42,191 nucleotides of DNA from Oscillospiraceae bacterium (GCA_017627975.1 JAGAFT010000166.1:1-42191), one strand, 5' to 3'; positions 29,738 through 38,729 are shown, counted from the stretch's first letter. A program made the numbers and translations. Notes: generated by a model from the letters alone, not told the origin.

Positions 29738-31099
29738 TCAGGGGGCAGCCGGCTTCAGGGCGCCCGGGTGCTCTTCCATCATGGCGGGAAAACGGGCTGA
29801 GAAGCTCAGCATGCGGTCGGCCGGATCATACCCGGCGGTCAGTTCCGCCTTGTGCAGGCGCGCAATGGCCTGCGCAGCGGACAGACCGATGCCGAATCCG
29901 CCGGATTTCTGATTCCGGGAACTGTCGGCACGGTAAAAACGATCGAAAATCCGGTTTAGATCCGGGACCTCTGTGACGGTGTTGGAAACGCGCAGACAGA
30001 CGCGGTGGTTCTCAGAACGGAGGGTAATCACAATCTCTCCATGCTCCGGACAGTACTTCACGGCATTATCCGCCAGAATCGAACAAAGCTGAGAGAGCAG
30101 CGCTGGGTCACCGGCCAGGGAAAGACCGTCTGTGAGCCCGGCGGTAAAACGGATATCCTTCAACTCGGCCGCTTCGCGGAAGGGAAGAAATACCTCACGG
30201 CATAATGCGGAAAAATCGATCTGCTGGGGCTGCTCCAGGACGCTGTACTCGTCGACGCGCGCCAGGGTCAGAAGGTTCTTCATCAGCTCGCCGAGCCGCC
30301 CGGCCTGGGAGCGAATGTTCCGGCTGTACTTGTTTTCTCCGCCGCGCATTTCCATTGCGTCCACATTGGCAAGGATGATCGCGACGGGGGTTTTTAACTC
30401 ATGCCCGGCATCAGTCACAAATTGCCGCTGCCGCTCCATGTTTTCCGCGATGGGACGGATGGCCCGGCGGGAGAGCGCGATGACCAGCGCAAGCATCAGA
30501 AGCCAGCTGACAGAGCCGAGCAGCAGAGACAGAAGTGCAACGCGCATGACCGCAGTTCGGCGGGCGCCGCTGTCCAGAAAGACAATGCGGTATCCGCCTT
30601 CCGGGCGCGGGAAAACCTTATATCGATAGGAGTCGGCCGTTCCGCTCGTCCGGCTCACATCAAGGCCGAGGGCCAGGCCGGCGGCCTCATCTTCCGTGAC
30701 GGAAGCAATATGGCTTATGTCCGTGTTGATTACATGACCCTGGCCATCCAGGTCCGCAACAAAGTACAGGGCGGACATGCGCATGTTATCATCCATCGGT
30801 TCATCCAGAAAACCGTGCCGCCGTTCGCGGACTGAAGCTTCCGGGGCGCCGCTTTCGGGAGGGGCCTGGACGCCAAAGGCGGGTTCCGGTTCCCCAGAAG
30901 CCGCGGGAGGAGGAAGAGCCTGACCGTCCGTGCGCGGGAAAAAGGAAGCCCGCCGCCCCAGATCGTCCAGGAGGAATTCCGCCTGACGGATATTGGAAAC
31001 GGCGTTGAACACGTTCAGCGCACCCAAAACAACCAGAAGCAAAACTGTCACGGCGATCATTGCCGTAATGACAAATCTTTTCTGCAGTGTCCGGATCAC
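29738..31099 (-). CDS. Membrane sensor histidine kinase
   Basis: A 453-residue sensor kinase. Membrane helices lie at about 10-32 and about 184-209, enclosing an extracellular region of about 150 residues with a Pro-, Ala- and Glu-rich low-complexity part (about 60-95). There is no clear HAMP domain. The dimerisation helix has the phosphorylated His233 in DAGHELKTPVAIIL. The ATPase domain has the N box LADNAVKYCPEHG, the F box RIFDRFYRAD and the G2 box SGGFGIGLSAA. The usual DxGxG of the G1 box is replaced by VSNTVTEVPDL, a known variant in small clostridial kinases. It overlaps its response regulator gene by four bases and ends at a small hairpin. Confidence 0.9.
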   Translation of the reverse strand: MIRTLQKRFVITAMIAVTVLLLVVLGALNVFNAVSNIRQAEFLLDDLGRRASFFPRTDGQALPPPAASGEPEPAFGVQAPPESGAPEASVRERRHGFLDEPMDDNMRMSALYFVADLDGQGHVINTDISHIASVTEDEAAGLALGLDVSRTSGTADSYRYKVFPRPEGGYRIVFLDSGARRTAVMRVALLSLLLGSVSWLLMLALVIALSRRAIRPIAENMERQRQFVTDAGHELKTPVAIILANVDAMEMRGGENKYSRNIRSQAGRLGELMKNLLTLARVDEYSVLEQPQQIDFSALCREVFLPFREAAELKDIRFTAGLTDGLSLAGDPALLSQLCSILADNAVKYCPEHGEIVITLRSENHRVCLRVSNTVTEVPDLNRIFDRFYRADSSRNQKSGGFGIGLSAAQAIARLHKAELTAGYDPADRMLSFSARFPAMMEEHPGALKPAAP

Positions 31100-31770
31100 T
31101 TCGGAACCTCCAGCGTATAGCCTACGCCGCGGCGGACCTTGATCTCAACGGCGGAACCGAGCGCGGCCAGACGTTTGCGAAGATAGGAGAGATAAACCCA
31201 TACCACACCGATATCCGCATCCGTTTCGTACCCCCATACCTTGGTCAGCATATCCTCGGTGGAGAGGCAGATCCCCTGATTGTTCATCAGAAGCTCCATC
31301 AGCTTGAATTCCAGCTTCGGAAGTGTGACGGCCTGAGCACCGCAGGAGAGCTCGGCATTGGATGTGTTGAGAGACAGGTCTCCGCAACGCAGAATGTCGG
31401 GGATATAGTCCTCCCGCCGACGGAGCATGGCACGCACCCGGGCCAGCAGCTCACCGGTAGCAAAGGGTTTGGGAAGATAGTCGTCCGCCCCCAAATCAAG
31501 TCCGGCAATCCGGTCCTCGACCTCCGACTTCGCCGTAAGGAGAAGCACAGGAGTCCGGTCACCGCCCTCCCGCAGCGTACGCAATACCGTAAACCCGTCC
31601 ATCTTCGGCATCATAACATCGAGAATGATGCCGTCATAGTGCTCTTCCCGGGCATAGGCAAGCGCATCGGCTCCGTTGTAGACGGTGTCCACGGAAAAAT
31701 TGTGATATTCCAGAATATCGGTAACAGCCTCCGCCATGGCAGGCTCATCCTCTGCATAGAGAAGCTTCAT
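31096..31770 (-). CDS. OmpR-family response regulator
   Basis: A 224-residue regulator starting at ATG 31770 (MKLLYAEDEP) with a clear GGAGG ahead; an earlier in-frame start at 31806 has none. The receiver (about 1-120) has the acidic ED at 7-8, Asp51 (ILDVMMPKMDGF), Thr in LLTAKSE and Lys in LPKPFAT. The winged helix (about 130-222) ends with YLSYLRKRL and RRGVGYTLE. It is paired with the kinase that follows with a four-base overlap. The target genes are not evident; the pair is not adjacent to a transporter. Confidence 0.92.
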   Translation of the reverse strand: MKLLYAEDEPAMAEAVTDILEYHNFSVDTVYNGADALAYAREEHYDGIILDVMMPKMDGFTVLRTLREGGDRTPVLLLTAKSEVEDRIAGLDLGADDYLPKPFATGELLARVRAMLRRREDYIPDILRCGDLSLNTSNAELSCGAQAVTLPKLEFKLMELLMNNQGICLSTEDMLTKVWGYETDADIGVVWVYLSYLRKRLAALGSAVEIKVRRGVGYTLEVPK

Positions 31771-31818
31771 ACAAAACCTCCTTCCGCTTTTGCTTCGAAT
31801 GCTCACAGAGAAGAAAAA

Positions 31819-31838
31819 AGACGCGCCGCAGCGCGTCT
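31819..31838 (-). terminator. Terminator of the DUF1858 gene
   Basis: On the minus strand AGACGCGC-TGCG-GCGCGTCT is followed by TTTTTTCTTCTC. It separates the DUF1858 gene from the regulator gene. Confidence 0.8.
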
Positions 31839-31852
31839 CTCCATGTCAACGC

Positions 31853-32062
31853 TCAGACAGTCTCGCGGCTGTCAAGATACTCGTTGATTGCGGCCAGCAC
31901 GTCATCCGGGTTCAGTCCGTGAACGGCACAGGCCTCTTCCAGACTCTCGCCGATGGAGGAGGGGCAGCCGACACAGTGCATTCCGCACTGCATGAGAACA
32001 TAGGCAATCCCCATGTCATATTCGAGCATCTCACCCATGGTGGTGTTGACGGTGATTTCCAT
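31853..32062 (-). CDS. DUF1858 domain protein
   Basis: A 69-residue protein. The ATG at 32062 (MEITVNTTMGEML) has AGGGAG nine bases ahead; longer starts lie across the promoter. The whole chain is one DUF1858 domain: a short strand, the helix LEYDMGIAYVLMQCGM, and the Cys-containing turn CGMHCVGCPSS (Cys26, Cys30, Cys33). It ends with a helix and LDSRETV. Small proteins of this type are annotated as hybrid-cluster-protein-associated redox disulfide domains, so a thiol redox or iron-sulfur repair role is the usual guess. It is expressed alone from a near-perfect promoter and has its own terminator. Confidence 0.85.
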   Translation of the reverse strand: MEITVNTTMGEMLEYDMGIAYVLMQCGMHCVGCPSSIGESLEEACAVHGLNPDDVLAAINEYLDSRETV

Positions 32063-32092
32063 TCGAATCATCTCCCTGAAATATTTCGTCTT

Positions 32093-32121
32093 ATTATAAT
32101 CAAGAGAAGGAGCCTTGTCAA
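32093..32121 (-). promoter_or_regulatory. Near-consensus promoter of the DUF1858 gene
   Basis: On the minus strand TTGACA (32116-32121), 17 bases, TATAAT (32093-32098): both boxes are exact. Such a strong promoter for a 69-residue protein suggests high constitutive expression. Confidence 0.8.
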
Positions 32122-32211
32122 TCAAAAACTGCCCCTCCGGGAGCGGACACAGAGGTGGTTTGCCCCGGAATCGGGCGCTTTCTGAATGAAGACTGTAAAA
32201 ATGAAGATCTG

Positions 32212-32240
32212 TTGCCAAACAGGGAAAAAACGTGTAAAAT
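32212..32240 (+). promoter_or_regulatory. Promoter of the beta-CASP nuclease gene
   Basis: TTGCCA (32212-32217), 17 bases, TAAAAT (32235-32240), 57 bases upstream of the ATG at 32297. Confidence 0.6.
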
Positions 32241-32296
32241 ATCCTTTGGAAAAAAGATCCGGATCATAAGATATGAACGGAAGGAGACCAGAGTCG

Positions 32297-33907
32297 ATGA
32301 AGATAGGATTTTACGGGGCGGCGCATGAGGTTACAGGTTCCTGCACGCTGATCACGGTGGGGGAAAGGAAAGGCATCGTAGATTTCGGCATGGAGCAGGG
32401 GAAGGATCTGTTTGAGAATGCGCCTCTGCCGGTTGGGTATGCGGAACTGGATTTCGTGCTGCTTACCCATGCGCATATCGACCATTCCGGAATGCTGCCG
32501 CTGCTGTATAAAGAAGGATACCGAGGACCGGTCTATGCCAGCGCAGCCACCTGCTCCCTGTGTGAGATCATGCTGCGTGACTGCGCGAACATCCAGGAGA
32601 CGGAAGCGGAATGGAAAAACCGAAAGGCCAAGCGCAGCGGCGCCTCGGCTTCCGAGCCGGTCTATACCATGGAAGACGCCGAGGGAATCCTGAAGCAGTT
32701 TCGCCCTTGTGCCTACGGCGAAAGGATCCAGGTCAACGAAGCGGTCAGCATCCGCATGACGGATGTGGGCCATCTGCTGGGCTCCGCTGCCATTGAGGTC
32801 TGGCTGCAGGAAGAAGGGGTAACCCGGAAGCTCTGCTTCAGCGGAGATGTGGGCAATTCCGACCAGCCGATCCTGAAGGACCCGCAGCATGTGGAGGAGA
32901 CGGATTATCTGGTGATCGAATCCACCTACGGTGACCGCCTGCACAGTACGGAGAGGGTAGACTATGTGGCGGAACTGGCGGCCCGTATTCAGAAAACCCT
33001 GGACCGCGGCGGAAATGTCATCATCCCCTCCTTTGCGGTGGGCAGAACGCAGGAGGTTCTGTATTTTATCCGCCAGATCAAGGAACGCCAGCTGGTCCGG
33101 GGACACGGCAATTTCCCGGTGTATATGGACAGCCCCCTTGCCATCGAGGCGACGGGAATATTCCTGCAGTGCGATACGGACTATCTGGATGAGGATATGC
33201 GTCAGACGATTCGGGCGGGAATCAATCCGCTGGTATTTCCGGGCCTGGAACTGGCGGTCACGCAGGAGGACTCCGTCGCCATCAATGAGAATCAGACGCC
33301 GAAGGTAATCATCTCTGCTAGCGGCATGTGCGATGCAGGGCGTGTGCGCCACCACTTGAAGCACAACCTCTGGAGACCGGAATGCACGGTGCTGTTTGTC
33401 GGATACCAGGCGGTGGGAACCCTGGGCAGAATTCTGGTGGACGGTGCAAAGAGCGTCAAACTCTTCAATGAGACCGTCCAGGTCGAGGCGGAGATCGACA
33501 CCCTCCCCGGTGTCAGCGGTCACGCAGACAAGAACGGACTGATCTCCTGGCTGCAGGGCTTCCGGGAAAAACCGAAAATCGTCTTTGTCAATCATGGTGA
33601 TCCGGATGCGATGGAGGCCTTTACAAACTGCCTGAACCGTGAGCTGGGATACAGGGCCTTCGCCCCGTTCAGCGGAGCGACCTTCGATCTGCTGGAGGAG
33701 CGCTGGATCAGCTTCCCGGAGGGGGTGGCGATCCAGCGGGATACACCGGGCGGAGCGAGGCGAAAAGCCAATCCGGTACTGGACGAACTGATCGCCGCGG
33801 CGGAAGCCCTTCTGAGCGTGTGCCGCGGACTGGACGGCAGAGCGAACCGGGACCTGAGAAACTATACCGAGACGATCCGGAAACTGATTTCAAAAATCGA
33901 GAAATAA
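32297..33907 (+). CDS. Metallo-beta-lactamase-fold nuclease with beta-CASP and RMMBL domains
   Basis: A 536-residue cytosolic protein of the CPSF73-like group of RNA-processing enzymes. The zinc-binding motif is THAHIDHSG (His58, His60, Asp62, His63). Further ligands lie in VGHLLGSA and SGDVGNSD (about 195). The beta-CASP insert spans about 240-390, with VIIPSFAVGRTQEVL and ISASGMCDAGRVRHHL. The RMMBL segment has PGVSGHADKNGL and FVNHGDPD. The final 60 residues are helical and extra. The length and order match bacterial MBL-fold exonucleases; RNA is the likely substrate. The ATG at 32297 is chosen over 32273 because AAGGAG (about 32281) is correctly placed for it. It has its own promoter. Confidence 0.9.
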   Translation: MKIGFYGAAHEVTGSCTLITVGERKGIVDFGMEQGKDLFENAPLPVGYAELDFVLLTHAHIDHSGMLPLLYKEGYRGPVYASAATCSLCEIMLRDCANIQETEAEWKNRKAKRSGASASEPVYTMEDAEGILKQFRPCAYGERIQVNEAVSIRMTDVGHLLGSAAIEVWLQEEGVTRKLCFSGDVGNSDQPILKDPQHVEETDYLVIESTYGDRLHSTERVDYVAELAARIQKTLDRGGNVIIPSFAVGRTQEVLYFIRQIKERQLVRGHGNFPVYMDSPLAIEATGIFLQCDTDYLDEDMRQTIRAGINPLVFPGLELAVTQEDSVAINENQTPKVIISASGMCDAGRVRHHLKHNLWRPECTVLFVGYQAVGTLGRILVDGAKSVKLFNETVQVEAEIDTLPGVSGHADKNGLISWLQGFREKPKIVFVNHGDPDAMEAFTNCLNRELGYRAFAPFSGATFDLLEERWISFPEGVAIQRDTPGGARRKANPVLDELIAAAEALLSVCRGLDGRANRDLRNYTETIRKLISKIEK

Positions 33908-33930
33908 GCTGTGAATTCACGATTGCACTC

Positions 33931-33960
33931 TTGACGGGAGAATGTGCGGTGTGATACGAT
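33931..33960 (+). promoter_or_regulatory. Promoter of the pseudokinase/lectin gene
   Basis: TTGACG (33931-33936), 18 bases, TACGAT (33955-33960). Transcription would start near 33967, only 14 bases before the AAGGGGGG ribosome site. Confidence 0.55.
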
Positions 33961-33980
33961 ACATTGAATAAATAAGAAAA

Positions 33981-33988
33981 AAGGGGGG
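33981..33988 (+). promoter_or_regulatory. Ribosome binding site that points to an unusual start
   Basis: AAGGGGGG is correctly spaced (seven bases) for the in-frame ATC at 33996, while the first standard in-frame start, GTG at 34044, is 55 bases away and has no site of its own. See the pseudokinase gene. Confidence 0.5.
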
Positions 33989-34043
33989 ACGGGAGATCGA
34001 ACATTCCGTTTTTGAACCGGAGTACGCTCTGAGCAAAAACCTG

Positions 34044-35714
34044 GTGGAACTGAGCCGAAAAGACCTCTGTGCGCTTGTGGCGGAGATCTGCCGTCAGATC
34101 AAGGCCGAATCGGGCAGCAAGGCCTATCACGGCGGGATCTATCCGGAGAATATCAGCTGCAACCCCAACGGGACAATCGGAATCGGCCCGGCGAAAAAAA
34201 GCGATTGGGGCGAAAAGGAACTGGCCTATATTGCGCCGGAGATCTACTGGAACAACAAGCCCTGTCCGCAATCGGATGTCTATTCCCTCGGCCTGCTGCT
34301 CTATTACGGGGCCAGCGAGGGCAAGCTCCCCTTCGAGGGGGAGAGCAATAACGCGCAGCTGATGCGCATGAGCGGGAAGACCGTGTATGCGCCCGCGGCG
34401 GCCGGAACCCATCTCGGAGACATCATTGAGAAAGCGCTGCGCTTCAAGGAGAACGAGCGCTACCGGAACCCGGAAGAGCTGGCGGTAATGCTGGACTACT
34501 GTGAGGATAACCGCCTGCTGAAAGAAAAATCCGGCGCCGAGGCGATTTTCCGAAAGGATGAAGAGCAGCTCAGCGACCTGGAACAGATGATGCTGCAGAT
34601 CATCGAAGGAGACGCGGAACCGGACCTGACGGAAGAAGAAAATCAGGATCGGGTTTTGGATTCGATCGTGGAATCGGTCCGGAAGGATACAACGGAAGTT
34701 GAACAGACAGAGGACGAGATGTTCGCGGAAGCCGGGCTGATCAGGCCCGAGAAGAAAAAACAAAACGAGGAGGATAAAGTCAGCTTGGCGGATATTTTCG
34801 GATTGGATGAGCCGGATCCGCGCGATCCGACAGAACTGGATGAAGAGGAGGAGATTCGTGTGTATGAACCGAAGGGAAAACAGGGGATCCCGATTCTGAC
34901 CGAGGAAAAAGAACCGGAACTCGCTCCGATCACAGTAAAAAAGAAAAAGGCAGGAAGCGGCAAAGAGAAAGCCGAAGAGACCGAACAGAAGCGCCGTCCG
35001 CTGCTGGTGGTGGTGATGCTGCTGGCGGTGCTGGTGATTGCCGCGGTCGTCGCCAATATCCTGATCAATGCCTTCTCCGACCGAAACGGCGGGAGGGTTC
35101 CCACCAATGTATCTGTCGTGACGCCGTCTTCGGAGCCAACGCAGGATCCGACGGTCTCGGCGATCCTCTCAGAGGAGCAGATTCAGCGCCAGCAGGAGCT
35201 GGCCGAACAGCAGGCCCGGGAGCAGGAGCTGGCTGAGCAGCAGGCCCAGGCGCTGGCGGAACAGCAGCAGGCCGAAATCGAAGCCCAGGCGCAGCAGGTA
35301 GATCCCGCGACGCTGCCGCATACCTATGAGGCGATTCGCGCAGACGTAGGCTGGCTGGAAGCACAGCAGGCAGCCATCGAACGCGGCGGCCAGCTGGTGA
35401 CCATCAACAGCGCCGAGGAACTTCAGCAGGTGATTGACCTCGCCACACAGGCGGGCTTTGACCGCATCTGGATCGGCGCGCATCGCGTAAACGGGGACAT
35501 TGTCTGGGAGAGCGGCGAGAGCGTCGACTTCTACCAGTGGGATACGGGTGAACCGTCCTATACCGATTCCGGCGACGGCGCGGTGGAAGACTATGTGATG
35601 CTCTGGAATCTGAACGGCAAGTGGGTCTATAACGACAGCCGTGAAAACCCGCTGACGAATTTCTATGGCATGTACGGCGGCCGGACCGGCTATGTGATCG
35701 AGTACGTCGGCTGA
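34044..35714 (+). CDS. Membrane protein: degenerate protein-kinase lobe, single helix, extracellular C-type-lectin-like domain
   Basis: At least 556 residues (GTG at 34044; the open frame continues up to an ATC at 33996, adding 16). Residues 1-150 match the C-lobe of Ser/Thr kinases: YHGGIYPENI replaces HRDxKPxN, GIGPAKKS replaces DFG, APEIYW equals the APE motif, and DVYSLGLLLYY equals the DVWSLG helix. The N-lobe with the ATP lysine is absent, so it should be inactive. An acidic region follows (150-310), then a membrane helix at about 319-342, a Gln-, Ala- and Glu-rich coiled stalk (about 375-415), and at about 426-556 a C-type-lectin-like domain: WLEAQQAAIERGGQLVTI, IWIGAHR, FYQWDTGEPSY, EDYVMLW, KWVYNDS and GYVIEYVG. 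The lectin domain should face outward. It has its own promoter. The function is unknown; a surface sensor or adhesin is inferred. Confidence 0.75.
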   Translation: MELSRKDLCALVAEICRQIKAESGSKAYHGGIYPENISCNPNGTIGIGPAKKSDWGEKELAYIAPEIYWNNKPCPQSDVYSLGLLLYYGASEGKLPFEGESNNAQLMRMSGKTVYAPAAAGTHLGDIIEKALRFKENERYRNPEELAVMLDYCEDNRLLKEKSGAEAIFRKDEEQLSDLEQMMLQIIEGDAEPDLTEEENQDRVLDSIVESVRKDTTEVEQTEDEMFAEAGLIRPEKKKQNEEDKVSLADIFGLDEPDPRDPTELDEEEEIRVYEPKGKQGIPILTEEKEPELAPITVKKKKAGSGKEKAEETEQKRRPLLVVVMLLAVLVIAAVVANILINAFSDRNGGRVPTNVSVVTPSSEPTQDPTVSAILSEEQIQRQQELAEQQAREQELAEQQAQALAEQQQAEIEAQAQQVDPATLPHTYEAIRADVGWLEAQQAAIERGGQLVTINSAEELQQVIDLATQAGFDRIWIGAHRVNGDIVWESGESVDFYQWDTGEPSYTDSGDGAVEDYVMLWNLNGKWVYNDSRENPLTNFYGMYGGRTGYVIEYVG

Positions 35715-35737
35715 AGCAGGATGATACAGAACCGATT

Positions 35738-35763
35738 GCAGGGGGCGCATTTGCGTCCCCTGC
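35738..35763 (+). terminator. Hairpin after the pseudokinase gene
   Basis: GCAGGGGGCGC (35738-35748) pairs with GCGTCCCCTGC (35753-35763, one G-T pair) around ATTT. No T-run follows, so termination is uncertain. Confidence 0.45.
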
Positions 35764-35778
35764 TGAATCAAGGAAGGT

Positions 35779-35796
35779 TAGTGAAGTAAAACACTA
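35779..35796. promoter_or_regulatory. Possible operator ahead of the copper ATPase gene
   Basis: TAGTG (35779-35783) and CACTA (35792-35796) form an inverted repeat with an eight-base spacer about 75 bases before the copper ATPase start. It does not match the CopY box (TACA-N2-TGTA) and the arms are short. Confidence 0.25.
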
Positions 35797-35868
35797 TCGG
35801 CGCTGCCGGGAAAGATGTCATCATCCGCAAAACGGCAGCTTCATGATCCACGGAATCGAGGAAGAGAA

Positions 35869-38469
35869 TTGGAACAGTATATCGTCACGGGAATGAGCTG
35901 TGCGGCCTGTCAGGCCAGAGTGGAGAAAGCGGTCTCCAAAGTGCCCGGCGTAACGGCCTGCAGCGTGAGCTTGCTTACCAACTCCATGGGCGTGGAGGGA
36001 ACAGCCGGCAGGGATGAAATCATCCGTGCCGTGGAGAAGGCGGGCTACGGCGCGGCGCCGAAGGAAACGGCACAGGAGAGTGAACATCGCACCGGAGGAA
36101 GCTTCGCCGCCGAGGAAGAGGCGCTGAAGGACCGGGAAACGCCGAAGCTGAAGCGCAGGCTGATTCTGTCGGTGGGCTTCCTGATCGTGCTGATGTACCT
36201 CACCATGGGGCACAATATGTGGGGCTGGCCGCTGCCGGCTTACTTTGAGCACAATCACCTGGCGCTGACACTGACCCAGATGCTGATCGCCCTGATTGTC
36301 ATGATCATCAACGGCAAGTTCTTCACCAGCGGCATCGGCTCGCTGATACACGGCGCACCGAACATGGATACGCTGGTTGCGCTGGGGTCTTCGGTCAGCT
36401 TCGGCTGGAGCCTCTTTGTGTTCTATGAGATGTGCGGGATGATTACCCGGGGCGCCACGAACATGGAGCTTATGGAGCTCTATCACGGGCAGCTGTATTT
36501 TGAATCCGCAGCCATGATCCCGGCCCTGATCACCGTGGGTAAGATGCTGGAGGCCATGTCCAAGGGCCGCACGACAGATGCCCTGAAAAGTCTCATGAAG
36601 CTGGCCCCGAAGACGGCGGTGCTGATCCGCGACGGCAAGGAAGTCGAAGTCGGCATCGAACAGGTTCACCAGGGGGATGTTTTTGTCGTCCGGCCGGGAG
36701 AGAGCATTCCGGTGGACGGTGTCGTCCTTGAGGGCAGCAGCGCTGTGAATGAATCCGCCCTCACCGGTGAGAGCATCCCGGTGGATAAGCAAGCCGGAGA
36801 TCCGGTCAGTGCCGCCACGATCAACCAGTCGGGCTTCCTGCGCTGCCGGGCGACACGGGTCGGGGAAGACACCACTCTCAGTCAGGTTGTCCGCATGGTT
36901 TCGGACGCCGCGGCGACCAAGGCGCCCATTGCCCGCATCGCGGACAAGGTTTCCGGTGTGTTTGTTCCCGCAGTGATCGGAATCTCCGCGGTGGTCCTGA
37001 TTGGCTGGCTGATTGCCGGGGAGAGCCTGAGCTTTTCGCTGGCCCGCGCGATTTCCGTCCTGGTTATCTCGTGCCCCTGCGCACTGGGGCTTGCGACACC
37101 GGTGGCCATCATGGTGGGCAACGGCCTGGGCGCCAAAAACGGAATCCTCTTTAAAACAAGCGAGGCGCTGGAGCGGGCGGGAAAGGTCCAGATCATTGCC
37201 CTGGACAAAACCGGCACCATCACCTCGGGCAAACCGAAGGTAACGGACGTCCTCCCCGGAGCCGGATATACGGAGGAGAAGCTGCTGGAGCTGGCCTTCG
37301 CGCTGGAGAATCGGAGCGAGCATCCGCTTGCCCGCGCGGTGGTAGAGACGGCAAAGGAACGCGGCCTGCAGGTGCAGGAAGTGTCTGATTTCCAGGCGCT
37401 GCCGGGAAACGGCCTTACGGCAATGCTGGACGGAAAACTCCTTCAGGGCGGAAGCGAGACGTACATCCTTGGGATCCTGAATCCGGAGACCGTCACCGGG
37501 GAGACGCGGATGCAGAGCGAGCGGCTTGCCGCCCAGGGGAAAACGCCGCTGTTCTTCGCGGAAGACGGAAAACTGGCAGGCATTATCGCGGTTGCGGATG
37601 TTATCAAGGATGACTCCGCCGAAGCGGTGCGCCAGCTGCAGAACATGGGGATCGAGGTTGTCATGCTGACCGGTGACAACGAACGTACCGCGAGAGCCAT
37701 CGGAGACGAAGCCGGCGTTGACAGGGTGATTGCGGGGGTTCTGCCCGATGGGAAGGAGAGTGTCATTCGCAGACTGCAGCAGAGAGGAAAGGTCGCCATG
37801 GTGGGCGACGGCATCAATGATGCTCCGGCGCTGACCAGAGCGGATATCGGCATCGCGATCGGCGCCGGAACGGATGTTGCCATCGACAGCGCGGATGTGG
37901 TCCTGATGAACAGCAGGCTGACAGACGTGTCGGCCGCGATCCGCCTCAGCAGAGCAACCCTGCGCAACATTCATGAAAATCTTTTCTGGGCATTCTTTTA
38001 TAATGCGATCTGCATCCCGCTGGCGGCGGGACTGTTCCCGTGGAAGATGAACCCGATGATCGGGGCGGCGGCCATGAGTCTGTCCAGCTTCACGGTCTGC
38101 ATGAACGCGCTGAGACTGAATCTCTTCCGTATGCAGGATGCATCGCACGACCGCCCGATGAAGAAACGTGCGCTGCCCGAGACAGAGACCGCCGGTGATG
38201 AAACTCCAAGCGCTGCTTCGGCAGTTTCCGGACAGCGCGAGGCGGTAACGGCGGACGCGGTACGAAAGACCCTGCGCATTGACGGCATGATGTGCCATCA
38301 TTGTGAGAGCGCGGTGAAAAACGCCCTGGAGAAGCTTGACTTTGTTGAGGAAGCAAGCGCGGATTTCGAGGCGGGGACCGCCGTGATTACGCTCTGTGGA
38401 GAGGCGGATGAAGAGACGATCCGGAAGGCGATCGCTGAAGAGGACTATGAATACCTCGGCATGAGCTGA
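35869..38469 (+). CDS. copA: Copper-exporting P1B-type ATPase with HMA domains at both ends
   Basis: An 866-residue Cu(I) export pump. The start is TTG at 35869 ([14 protein letters not shown]), with GAGG seven bases ahead; an ATG at 35815 adds 18 unlikely residues. The N-terminal HMA has GMSCAACQ (Cys at about 10 and 13). Eight membrane helices follow in P1B order. The actuator motif TGES is near 301 and the metal-binding CPC near 402-404 ([11 protein letters not shown]). The phosphorylated Asp is in DKTGT near 446, SEHPLARA near 484, and [10 protein letters not shown] near 646. The Cu(I)-specific residues appear as YN in FYNAICIP and M-SS in [11 protein letters not shown]-terminal HMA (about 802-866, GMMCHHC) follows a Ser-, Ala- and Glu-rich linker, an arrangement seen in some clostridia. 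No copper repressor (CsoR/CopY) is adjacent. Confidence 0.93.
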   Translation: MEQYIVTGMSCAACQARVEKAVSKVPGVTACSVSLLTNSMGVEGTAGRDEIIRAVEKAGYGAAPKETAQESEHRTGGSFAAEEEALKDRETPKLKRRLILSVGFLIVLMYLTMGHNMWGWPLPAYFEHNHLALTLTQMLIALIVMIINGKFFTSGIGSLIHGAPNMDTLVALGSSVSFGWSLFVFYEMCGMITRGATNMELMELYHGQLYFESAAMIPALITVGKMLEAMSKGRTTDALKSLMKLAPKTAVLIRDGKEVEVGIEQVHQGDVFVVRPGESIPVDGVVLEGSSAVNESALTGESIPVDKQAGDPVSAATINQSGFLRCRATRVGEDTTLSQVVRMVSDAAATKAPIARIADKVSGVFVPAVIGISAVVLIGWLIAGESLSFSLARAISVLVISCPCALGLATPVAIMVGNGLGAKNGILFKTSEALERAGKVQIIALDKTGTITSGKPKVTDVLPGAGYTEEKLLELAFALENRSEHPLARAVVETAKERGLQVQEVSDFQALPGNGLTAMLDGKLLQGGSETYILGILNPETVTGETRMQSERLAAQGKTPLFFAEDGKLAGIIAVADVIKDDSAEAVRQLQNMGIEVVMLTGDNERTARAIGDEAGVDRVIAGVLPDGKESVIRRLQQRGKVAMVGDGINDAPALTRADIGIAIGAGTDVAIDSADVVLMNSRLTDVSAAIRLSRATLRNIHENLFWAFFYNAICIPLAAGLFPWKMNPMIGAAAMSLSSFTVCMNALRLNLFRMQDASHDRPMKKRALPETETAGDETPSAASAVSGQREAVTADAVRKTLRIDGMMCHHCESAVKNALEKLDFVEEASADFEAGTAVITLCGEADEETIRKAIAEEDYEYLGMS

Positions 38470-38566
38470 GCCGGAGTCTGCGCTTAGGAAAGCCGAAATC
38501 CTCTTGGTTGTCATAACCGTTGTTTGCTGTCCGGCTGATGTCATAGAAAATTGCTGAAAAAAAGGC

Positions 38567-38595
38567 TTGCATTTTCCAGCCGAGTGTGCTATTAT
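38567..38595 (+). promoter_or_regulatory. Promoter of the tRNA-Arg gene
   Basis: TTGCAT (38567-38572), 17 bases, TATTAT (38590-38595), 18 bases before the mature tRNA. Confidence 0.65.
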
Positions 38596-38613
38596 CTTTG
38601 AGCTGTCAGAAAT

Positions 38614-38690
38614 GCGCGATTAGCTCAGCTGGATAGAGCGTCTGGCTACGGACCAGAAGGTCAGGGGTTCGAATCCCTTATCGCGTGCCA
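38614..38690 (+). tRNA. tRNA-Arg (anticodon ACG), CCA encoded
   Basis: All arms fold. The acceptor GCGCGAT pairs with ATCGCGT (first pair G-T). The D arm is GCTC/GAGC. The anticodon arm is TCTGG, loop CTACGGA (anticodon ACG), CCAGA. The T arm is AGGGG, TTCGAAT, CCCTT. Discriminator G and CCA end at 38690. It has its own promoter and terminator. tRNA genes are frequent phage and element attachment sites, and the AT-rich island starts directly behind this one. Confidence 0.95.
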
Positions 38691-38692
38691 GC

Positions 38693-38729
38693 AAAAAACC
38701 GCTTGATTGAAAAAAATCAAGCGGTTTTT
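38693..38729 (+). terminator. Terminator of tRNA-Arg
   Basis: AAAACCGCTTGATT pairs with AATCAAGCGGTTTT around a run of A, ending in TTTTT (38725-38729). It begins two bases after CCA. Confidence 0.9.

Noticed and set aside
35821..38544. A 907-codon open frame on the minus strand
   Set aside because: It lies exactly opposite the copper ATPase gene, which has all family motifs. It has no ribosome site, no recognisable domain and the Arg/His-rich composition of an antisense frame in GC-rich DNA.
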